From an uncultured Sphingorhabdus sp. (GTDB lineage Bacteria > Pseudomonadota > Alphaproteobacteria > Sphingomonadales > Sphingomonadaceae), in NCBI GenBank assembly GCA_937873665.1, contig CALMYW010000511.1, positions 1 through 11,501 on the forward strand: a DNA stretch of 11,501 nt, written 5' to 3'. The position numbers and the translations under genes were made by a program. Positions 1 through 4,875 of this stretch are shown in pieces (positions within the stretch are counted from its first letter, which is position 1; each line of letters begins with the position of its first letter). Below the pieces are notes generated by a model. The model had not been told where the DNA came from and searched no databases. It saw nothing but the letters and a program-made list of their open reading frames with translations.

Positions 1-755
1 GCTGCGCGATCGCGCGCCCGCCTGCCCTCGGCGTCGTTGTCGGCCAGCAGGATCAAGGTTTCGACTGAGGCGGGGATGTCGACCTGGTGGAAGCGTTTGG
101 CACCCATGGTCGCCCAGGCCTGGATACCCGTGAGCGACGTATAGGCAGCCGCAGTCTCGAACCCCTCGCAGATGCCGATGGTCTTGGCTGGCGGGCCGTT
201 GGTCCATGCAGCGCCGATAGCCTGGCCGAGGACGCGCTTCTCGGTGTAGGTCGATGTCGACGGATCGAGGAAGATCCGCTGGATCGCGGCGATCGCGCCC
301 GCCTTGCGCATCGCAACGAGGAGTGCCGGCTCGAAGCTCGCAAGCTTCCCCTGCCCTCGTGGACACCGGGGATGAAAGCGCAGGTCATCGACCGGTGCCC
401 AGATGTTGCGAACTTCGCGGACATAATGCTCGGCCAAGGTTCCCTCGATCTCGCGCGCCGCCTGCCAGATGGCGAGATAAGCCCCATGGCTAGTGTGCCG
501 GTTTGGAGAGATGCTTGGAGGTGTGAAGCTCGGCAGATCCATGATGCGCCGAAGGGCTTTGAGGACATCGCGACTGTCGCACCCAGCATGGCAGGTGACG
601 AGGATACTGCGGTCACCCTGACGGATCGCGAGGGATGGGGTCCGGTCAGCATGCGCGGGGCAGCAACACATGGCAACATTGCCGGACCATCTACCGTTCA
701 GTCGGGCTACCAGGTCGCGGAGAGCGGGTGATGGTCTGTTTTGAACTATGGACAT
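1..755 (-). CDS. CHC2 zinc-finger / Toprim primase-like protein (partial, C-terminus off the left edge)
   Basis: The minus-strand frame starting at ATG 755-753 is open to the window edge (251 codons visible). Residues about 30-59 form a DnaG-type CHC2-like zinc finger: C32-x2-H35, the PSLAI strand, then C55-x3-C59. A Toprim domain follows at about 190-245, with its glutamate in GICEGFETA (E197) and the DxD acid pair in LLADNDAEG (D239, D241). A conserved basic stretch, RFHPRCPRGQGK, lies in between. Toprim plus CHC2 is the arrangement of bacterial and phage-type primases that make RNA primers, and no helicase domain is visible in this part. The gene is divergent from repA and borders the origin, so a role in plasmid replication or transfer priming is plausible but inferred. 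No good ribosome binding site lies close to the ATG: a GGAGGG run is about 20 bases upstream, and no other in-frame start exists there. Confidence 0.85.
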   Translation of the reverse strand, partial: MSIVQNRPSPALRDLVARLNGRWSGNVAMCCCPAHADRTPSLAIRQGDRSILVTCHAGCDSRDVLKALRRIMDLPSFTPPSISPNRHTSHGAYLAIWQAAREIEGTLAEHYVREVRNIWAPVDDLRFHPRCPRGQGKLASFEPALLVAMRKAGAIAAIQRIFLDPSTSTYTEKRVLGQAIGAAWTNGPPAKTIGICEGFETAAAYTSLTGIQAWATMGAKRFHQVDIPASVETLILLADNDAEGRRARDRA

Positions 756-813
756 GCAAGCCCAACCAGACCACCCTCCTCTCTCTTGTCATTGAATCCT
801 ATTGATCAAAACG

Positions 814-830
814 CCCAAGCGCAGCTTGGG
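814..830. other. Perfect stem-loop at the left end of the origin
   Basis: CCCAAGC (814-820) and GCTTGGG (824-830) form a 7-bp perfect stem with loop GCA. On the plus strand it is followed by AGGTTTCTT, and on the minus strand by CGTTTT. It could therefore be a weak terminator insulating the primase-like gene from the origin, or a structured origin element. The sequence alone does not decide between these. Confidence 0.5.
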
Positions 831-902
831 AGGTTTCTTAGATTCAGGATTCTATGATTCGGGGGTCTTTCGGCACCGAAAAACAGAGACTTAATTGCCT
901 TC

Positions 903-1006
903 TATGTGAGCCGAAGGGGGCTTTAATATGAGCCTGCGGGGGCGTCTGCATGAGGCCGCGGGGGCGTCATTATGAGGTCTCGGGTGATTTCATGAGGAAT
1001 CGGGGG
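903..1006 (+). repeat. Iteron block A: five phased copies
   Basis: Five direct copies share the core TGAG-N5-GGGGG (one ends GGGTG). The TGAG words start at 907, 929, 951, 973 and 993, so spacing is 22, 22, 22 and 20 bases, about two helical turns. The first copy is the long form (TATGTGAG...); the other four are shorter (TATGAG or CATGAG). The spacing places RepA monomers on one face of the helix, as in compact iteron arrays. Confidence 0.85.
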
Positions 1007-1101
1007 ACTTGGTAATCTCACAACAAGACCGGGTCAGAAGGCTTTGATTCCAGTGACTGAATCGCCAATTTGGTTCGTGGTGGGTCTAAACCAGGCGTCT
1101 A

Positions 1102-1492
1102 AATGAGCAATGGGGGGAGTCCGCGCCTCTGCGGATCGGGTTTACCTGAGGAATCGGGGGTTCGTGTGTTGCCGGGACAGCCAATCCGAGATCAATTATG
1201 TGAGTAATCGGGGTTCTCGCGAAATTGCGCCCAAAACCAATAACATGGCGCGGCGTATATGTGAGTCGGAGGGGGCAATGTGACAGCTGCCTTTTCCGCC
1301 GCGACGAACACCCTGTAACCCTGCCCCATGACTATATGAGTGATCGGGGGAATTCCGGGCAAGGACGGAATCCTGCGGCCTTCCAGAGAGTTTTATGTGA
1401 GCCTTTGGGGGCTATCCCGATGTTGCCCCTTTTTTGCGCGGACAGGCCTTTATGTGAGTGATCGGGGGCTTGTCTATGTGAGTTCACGGGGG
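1102..1492 (+). repeat. Iteron block B: eight dispersed copies up to repA
   Basis: TGAG words of the TGAG-N5-GGGGG core start at 1104, 1147, 1201, 1262, 1337, 1398, 1455 and 1479. The best form is TATGTGAGTGATCGGGGG (1451-1468), and a one-mismatch copy lies at 1333-1350 (TATATGAG...). Spacing is irregular (43, 54, 61, 75, 61, 57, 24), unlike block A. The first two copies are degenerate at their left end; most of the rest carry the full TATGTGAG half-site. The copies nearest repA may also serve in repA promoter control. Confidence 0.85.
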
Positions 1493-1524
1493 TGTGTTCT
1501 CATTATGACAAGGTGATGTTATGC

Positions 1525-1533
1525 AACTCACAT
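1525..1533 (-). promoter_or_regulatory. Inverted half-iteron over the repA start codon (possible RepA operator)
   Basis: AACTCACAT at 1525-1533 is the exact reverse complement of ATGTGAGTT in the last iteron (1476-1484). Its last two bases are the first two bases of the repA ATG. Rep_3 initiators of other plasmids (RepE of F, Pi of R6K) repress their own genes as dimers on inverted half-iterons. The same use here is inference; the repeat itself is seen directly. Confidence 0.5.
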
Positions 1534-2650
1534 GGAGCTCGATTCGAATCCCAGTGAAATCGAGGTTACTCCAGGTTTGGAGGGCCTGAGCCGCACCTTG
1601 CGTGTGGCCGAAGTGATTCGCCGCAAGGACCTGGACTTCGTAAGCAAGCCTGGCGAACTCGTCGAATCTGAATTCGAAACTGGCTCCCTAAGTGCGGCCG
1701 CGAGAAAAGCCTTTGCTCTGATGTTGCGCAAGGCCGGGCCGGATGCGGGCGAGACCAAGACCTTTACGATCACCAAGAAGGAACTGCGCGGGTCACATAA
1801 GGGGAACGAACGAATTCAGCCGGTCATGGATGAACTGCTTCGCGTGATTGTCCGCATCAGGACCACGTCGAAGAAAGGCAAGCCGGCGGTCATGTCGCAG
1901 TCGTTGCTTGCGAGCTGCGTCGAGGAAATCTCAGAAGACGGGATGAGCGTCGTCGAGTTCGAGTTTTCAGACAATTTCAAGCGTGTGATCCAGCGTTCGG
2001 ACTATTATGCGCGGGTCAATCTCGGGGTTATGTTGGCGCTGCAATCGCGTTACTCCCTCACCCTTTATGACCTCGGCTGCCTGATCATCAACCGTCAGAA
2101 CCGGGTTGTGAAAATGACGGTCGAGGAGCTTCGCCGTAAGCTTGGCGTTCCAGAGGGGAGCTTCAAGAACTTCGCGGAATTCCGCCGAGACGTGCTCGCA
2201 AAGTCGAAGGCCGAAATCGATCAGCTAGCCGACTTCATTGTGGAGTGGGAGGAAGTTCGGGGGGCTGGACGCGGCCGTCCGGTTGTTGCGGTCAAGCTGA
2301 CCTTCTCGCCCAAGGAGCCGGGCGAGCAGGAGGCAACAGCCAAGGAATTAGATCGTCCAAAGGTGGGACGCAAAGCCCGCCGCGATGGGACCGCAGAGCA
2401 GATCGTTGCCATGCCCGCGCCGAAGATCACGACCCGTAAGCTTTTCCCGACCGATTCCCTGCATTTCTGCGGTGATCAGACCATTCTGACCATCGTGAGT
2501 GACTTTGGTGGTGGCTGGGACAAGGATCTCGTTGCGGAGGCCTATCGCAAGCAGATGGGCCCCAAGCTCGAGACCTTGAGCGGACAGGCGCTATACAAGT
2601 CCTGGGAAGGCTTCTGCAAAGGCTTCGTCAAGGCCCGCGGACGGGCCTGA
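1532..2650 (+). CDS. repA: Plasmid replication initiator, Rep_3 family
   Basis: This 372-residue protein has the double winged-helix plan of Rep_3 (RepE/Pi-like) initiators. The first domain spans roughly residues 45-165 and contains FTITKKELRGSHKGNERI and MDELLRVIVRI. The second spans roughly 190-265 and contains MTVEELRRKLGV (from residue 195), FKNFAEFRRDVL and a VVAVKLTF strand. A further C-terminal segment of about 100 residues follows a basic linker (RPKVGRKARRDG). It should bind the iterons just upstream and open the origin. ATG 1532 is the only reasonable start, since an in-frame stop lies at 1514. The nearest purine run (AAGGTGATG, about 18 bases upstream) is too far to be a good ribosome site, so expression may be kept low. 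An inverted half-iteron overlaps the start. Confidence 0.93.
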   Translation: MELDSNPSEIEVTPGLEGLSRTLRVAEVIRRKDLDFVSKPGELVESEFETGSLSAAARKAFALMLRKAGPDAGETKTFTITKKELRGSHKGNERIQPVMDELLRVIVRIRTTSKKGKPAVMSQSLLASCVEEISEDGMSVVEFEFSDNFKRVIQRSDYYARVNLGVMLALQSRYSLTLYDLGCLIINRQNRVVKMTVEELRRKLGVPEGSFKNFAEFRRDVLAKSKAEIDQLADFIVEWEEVRGAGRGRPVVAVKLTFSPKEPGEQEATAKELDRPKVGRKARRDGTAEQIVAMPAPKITTRKLFPTDSLHFCGDQTILTIVSDFGGGWDKDLVAEAYRKQMGPKLETLSGQALYKSWEGFCKGFVKARGRA

Positions 2651-2668
2651 CCCCCCAATCACTCACAT
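2651..2668 (-). repeat. Single iteron in reverse orientation after repA
   Basis: Directly after the repA stop codon the minus strand reads ATGTGAGTGATTGGGGG. This matches the best origin iteron (TATGTGAGTGATCGGGGG) with one change. The core (TGAG-N5-GGGGG) is intact, while all origin copies point the other way. Confidence 0.75.
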
Positions 2669-2690
2669 TAACCTGACCGGTTGAGGGTTA
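2669..2690. terminator. Possible two-way terminator between repA and parB
   Basis: TAACC (2669-2673) and GGTTA (2686-2690) are inverted around a CCGG centre. The structure lies exactly between two convergent genes and overlaps the parB stop codon. The stem is short and imperfect and has no T run, so this is a weak call. Confidence 0.25.
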
Positions 2691-3089
2691 GGCCCCCTCC
2701 CCTGCCCCTTCCGCCAGATCGAGGAGCGCCACGATTCCGTCGGGCAGGCTCAGATTGCGTTCGTCGCACCATTGGACGAGGCGGTCGCGTTCGGGTGGCG
2801 AGAGCCGCATGCTGATGTGGAGTGTGCGCGTGGGGCCACGCTGCGGCTTCCGCTTGGGGACCATCGCTGTGTCGACGGCGACTTGCGGGAAATAATTGCC
2901 TGGCAGGGCTGCTGGAGCTGGATCGCGCGCAATCGGTGCTGCCGGTGCAGGCTTCGCCACTGTAGTGGCTGCGACAAGGTTCTTAAGGCGGTCTGCCGGA
3001 CTTGCAGGCGGCGCAGGCTGCTCGAGGCGCTGGCGCGTTGAACTGATGATATCGCCCATCGCGCTGCTGGCGGGGTTCTGATCAGGCAT
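2688..3089 (-). CDS. parB: Small partition protein with C-terminal ribbon-helix-helix (ParB-like)
   Basis: The protein has 133 residues. The first 80 or so are rich in Pro and Ala and probably disordered. A basic patch (PKRKPQRGP, about 78-86) leads into TRTLHISMRLSPPERDRLVQWC and SLPDGIVALLDLA, whose strand-helix-helix pattern fits a ribbon-helix-helix DNA-binding fold. Its ATG lies inside the last codons of parA (ATGCCTGA, 8-base overlap), so translation is probably coupled. A ParA followed by a short RHH protein is the type Ib partition arrangement, in which the small protein binds the centromere and its own promoter. The repeat array upstream of parA is the likely target. The family call rests on context plus fold pattern, not on strong sequence identity. 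Confidence 0.75.
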   Translation of the reverse strand: MPDQNPASSAMGDIISSTRQRLEQPAPPASPADRLKNLVAATTVAKPAPAAPIARDPAPAALPGNYFPQVAVDTAMVPKRKPQRGPTRTLHISMRLSPPERDRLVQWCDERNLSLPDGIVALLDLAEGAGEGA

Positions 3090-3768
3090 TTACGGCCTCC
3101 TTGTTCTGGATTTCGTCGAGAATGTTGGCGAGCACGCTTTGGGCGATGTGTCGCGCCTTCTCGGTCTTCGCGAGTTTGTTTGCCTCGACTTCGGCGAGCG
3201 TCATGCGGAAATTGGACATGGCGCGGAACGCGTCGAGATTGTGCATTTGCTCGGTAAATGTGGGCAAAGCCTTGGAAATCTGACTATCGATTTCCCATTC
3301 AGCCTTAGACCGCGCGACCTGGCCAGTTTGCGTGATCAGCACCCGATAAGGTACGCCGCGGCACATTTTTTCGAGCATGTCGCTGGTTTCGACGGTGCGC
3401 TCCAGATCCAGGCGCGAGGACCGCGTCGGAATGACAACAAAATCGGAATCCATGGCGGCATAGGCCGTCTTGAAGTTGGAGGTTCCTTCGGAGTCCACGA
3501 TGACGAGTTGCGCCAGTTCCCGTGCTTTTGTGATCGCGGCGCCGATGTCCGCATCGCGCAACTGTGAGGCATCCTCGACCTGAATTTTGGAGTCCCCTCC
3601 CCTCCCCGCAGCCAGTCGATCGCGATGCCAGTTCAGCAGGCTGTTTTGCCGGTCTGCATCCAGCATGTAGACCGAACCGCCCAAGGCCTCGAATTCCGAT
3701 GCCAGCGCAAGCGCGAGGGTCGTCTTGCCTGCTCCGCCTTTGCTTTGGGCGATTGTGATAACGGGCAC
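3082..3768 (-). CDS. parA: Plasmid partition ATPase ParA (type Ib)
   Basis: A 228-residue deviant Walker-type ATPase. The P-loop is KGGAGKTT at residues 10-17, including the signature lysine of ParA/MinD proteins (K10). The Walker A' motif is YMLDADRQ and the Walker B motif is LVIVDSEGT. It has no N-terminal HTH domain, which places it in the short type Ib class. It should drive segregation of the plasmid by ATP-dependent binding to nucleoid DNA, with the downstream small ParB as partner. I chose GTG 3768 because AGGAG lies 7 bases before it. ATG 3774, two codons earlier, has AGGAG only one base away, and a still longer in-frame ATG at 3831 would run into the repeat array. Transcription should start in the repeat array, allowing autoregulation. 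Confidence 0.92.
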   Translation of the reverse strand: MPVITIAQSKGGAGKTTLALALASEFEALGGSVYMLDADRQNSLLNWHRDRLAAGRGGDSKIQVEDASQLRDADIGAAITKARELAQLVIVDSEGTSNFKTAYAAMDSDFVVIPTRSSRLDLERTVETSDMLEKMCRGVPYRVLITQTGQVARSKAEWEIDSQISKALPTFTEQMHNLDAFRAMSNFRMTLAEVEANKLAKTEKARHIAQSVLANILDEIQNKEAVNA

Positions 3769-3793
3769 GGTCATTCTCCTGTGTGGCGTCAGC

Positions 3794-4034
3794 GCGGCAC
3801 ATCGCGCGGCACAATCTGAAAGTGCAATCACGAGCGCGGCACCATCTGCGAGTGCTGGCCCTAGCGCGTATGGCAGCGCGGTGCAAGGCGTAAGCGCGGT
3901 ACAAGTTGGCAGCGCCAGCGAATGCGCTGGCGGATGGTGCCGCGCCGCACACAGCGCGGCACATCAGCGCACCACGATATGCGGTACAAAGAGCTGCACA
4001 GTATGAGGCACAAAACGCGGCACAATGTGCCGCG
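3794..4034. repeat. Probable centromere (parS/parC-like): array of GCGGCAC-type heptads
   Basis: A non-coding stretch of about 240 bases upstream of parA carries repeated heptads of the form GCGGCAC, GCGGTAC, GCTGCAC or GAGGCAC. Clear copies start at 3794, 3806, 3836, 3878 (GCGGTGC), 3896, 3944 (GCCGCAC), 3956, 3969 (GCACCAC), 3981, 3993, 4005 and 4017. Weaker ones start at 3848 and 3866. Almost all steps are 12, 18 or 30 bases, and the last five run at exactly 12. The array ends in a perfect 8-bp inverted repeat, CGCGGCAC-AAT-GTGCCGCG (4016-4034). Short heptad arrays before parA are the known binding sites of RHH partition proteins such as omega. Assigning this array to the ParB here is inference. 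Confidence 0.75.
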
Positions 4035-4059
4035 CTGAATAAACTGGCGGGATTCAGCC

Positions 4060-4083
4060 AAAAAAAGGGGAGGGTGGGGCCCC
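4060..4083 (-). terminator. Possible terminator of the HTH gene at 4122-4736
   Basis: Read on the minus strand, about 40 bases after the stop codon, GGGGCCCC and a C-rich run are followed by a run of seven T (complement of 4060-4066). A GGGG/CCCC stem just before the T run is possible. The stem is short, so the call is tentative. It would keep transcription of the HTH gene out of the centromere array. Confidence 0.35.
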
Positions 4084-4121
4084 AAAGTGGGTGCCGCGTT
4101 CTGCAAACTCCAGAACCTGAA

Positions 4122-4736
4122 TCAACCACAGGCGGATAAAATGACCTTGTCAGCGGGCCGCAGCCGTACAAGATTCGCGCTTTCTAACGCGACCACGGCC
4201 AGGGAAGCAGTCCGAGGCGTAACTTCAAGTGCGCGAGCGAGCTCGGCACGGGTGAGGGGACCCAGTGCCGAGATGAGCTGCCACACATGCGGGGCATGAG
4301 AAGAGGCATAAAGGCCGCGCAACTTAAGATCACGACGATGAAGCGCCTGACGCATCGCCGCAAGATCCGACGACACCGCAGCCGCGGCGCTACCAATAGC
4401 AGTGGAAAGCAGAGAGGGCAGGGGGCTCTCGAGAATCTCCTTAAACAGGCCACGCGGCGCGAGCCCGGCAAGCGCAAGGGGGGCTGCGCCGAGACCGAAG
4501 AGCTGCGGGCGCAGCGCGGCGGCAAGTGAAGCGGCCCAAGCTGCGCCACGCGGGGCAAAGCGGCTGAACACGTGCCCTTCAAATTCAACGAACTCGCTGC
4601 CGCCTTCAAGGAACGGGGTTTCGTCCTCGCGCAGCTGATGGATCCATTCGGCGAGCGCGGCGAGCGGATCGGCAGCCGGGAGCAAGGCATCAAGCCGCTC
4701 GAGTGCGCGATTGTCAGCCGACAGAAAAGACTGCAA
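4122..4736 (-). CDS. HTH-domain protein, related to the C-terminal part of the protein at 8608-9810; possibly truncated
   Basis: The frame encodes 204 residues. Residues about 155-198 look like a winged HTH: LGPLTRAELARALEVTPRTA followed by ALESANLV. This aligns with the HTH of the larger protein at 8608-9810, which shares the pattern S-x-A-P, then G-P-L, A-L-x-V/L-T/S, and a final L-E/K-S/T-A-x-L. The flanking helical region is also similar. The only start giving this length is a TTG at 4736 with no ribosome site, and the in-frame stop just upstream (TAA, seven codons before) blocks a longer form. It may have lost its N-terminal part or start later. The architecture recalls the HTH proteins annotated as DUF1612/RHE_PE00001 in rhizobia, but I am not sure of that family. 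A DNA-binding, regulatory role is likely; the target is unknown. Confidence 0.65.
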   Translation of the reverse strand: MQSFLSADNRALERLDALLPAADPLAALAEWIHQLREDETPFLEGGSEFVEFEGHVFSRFAPRGAAWAASLAAALRPQLFGLGAAPLALAGLAPRGLFKEILESPLPSLLSTAIGSAAAAVSSDLAAMRQALHRRDLKLRGLYASSHAPHVWQLISALGPLTRAELARALEVTPRTASLAVVALESANLVRLRPADKVILSACG

Positions 4737-4875
4737 TTCTAAAAAGGACGTTTAATCAATAGGATAGGATGACTCAAATACGCATAACTCTGTCGCAGCA
4801 CGTTTCCACGCCGCATGGCCGGACAGATTATGCTACATTTGACGATACAGGGGAATCTACAGCGGAGCCAATCGT
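4737..4875. promoter_or_regulatory. Divergent intergenic region between the HTH gene and tniA
   Basis: These 139 bases separate two divergent genes, so both promoters should lie here, although no clean -35/-10 pair stands out. TCTGTC (from 4788) and GACAGA (from 4823) are inverted, and the first begins TGTCGCAGCACG. Tn5053/Tn402-type transposon ends begin with TGTC, so this could be a transposon end or TniA site. It could also be an operator for the HTH protein. GGAG, 8 bases before ATG 4876, is the tniA ribosome site. Confidence 0.4.

Larger units (their letters stand above)
756..1531. other. Probable plasmid replication origin (oriV), non-coding
   Basis: About 776 bases lie between the divergent primase-like gene and repA, with no convincing coding frame. 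They hold 13 direct copies of an iteron with core TGAG-N5-GGGGG, all reading toward repA, an arrangement typical of Rep_3 iteron plasmids. The left part (about 781-900) is less GC-rich than its surroundings, with several GATTC words, and could be the melting region. The gap at 1007-1101 has an interrupted palindrome (GATTC ... GAATC, 1046-1063) but no full iteron. I did not find a DnaA box close to TTATCCACA by eye. Origin function is inferred from iterons plus an adjacent initiator gene. Confidence 0.8.

Noticed and set aside
53..679. 208-residue minus-strand open frame at the left edge
   Set aside because: It is an Arg/Ser-rich shadow. The adjacent minus-strand frame from 755 gives a clear CHC2 finger and Toprim motifs over the same DNA.
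87..731. 214-residue plus-strand open frame
   Set aside because: Antisense to the primase-like gene, with no domain pattern or ribosome site.
853..865. Extra iteron TATGATTCGGGGG
   Set aside because: It resembles the ends of an iteron but lacks the TGAG-N5-GGGGG core spacing, so it was not counted.
1225..1461. 78-residue open frame inside the origin
   Set aside because: It is built across four iterons and has no ribosome site or protein-like pattern.
1503..1510. DnaA box before repA (TTATGACA)
   Set aside because: Too many differences from TTATCCACA to support the call.
2968..2976. Partner end for the TGTCGCAGC sequence near 4790
   Set aside because: The reverse complement occurs in parB, but the match stops after 9 bases and lies inside a conserved coding gene; probably chance.
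3794..4034. CRISPR array
   Set aside because: Repeats are only about 7 bases, imperfect, with 5-23-base gaps. There are no unique 30-base spacers and no cas genes.
3305..4171. 288-residue minus-strand frame through the centromere array and parA
   Set aside because: Its first half is a Cys/Ala/Arg-rich translation of the repeats and the rest is out of frame with a clear ParA.
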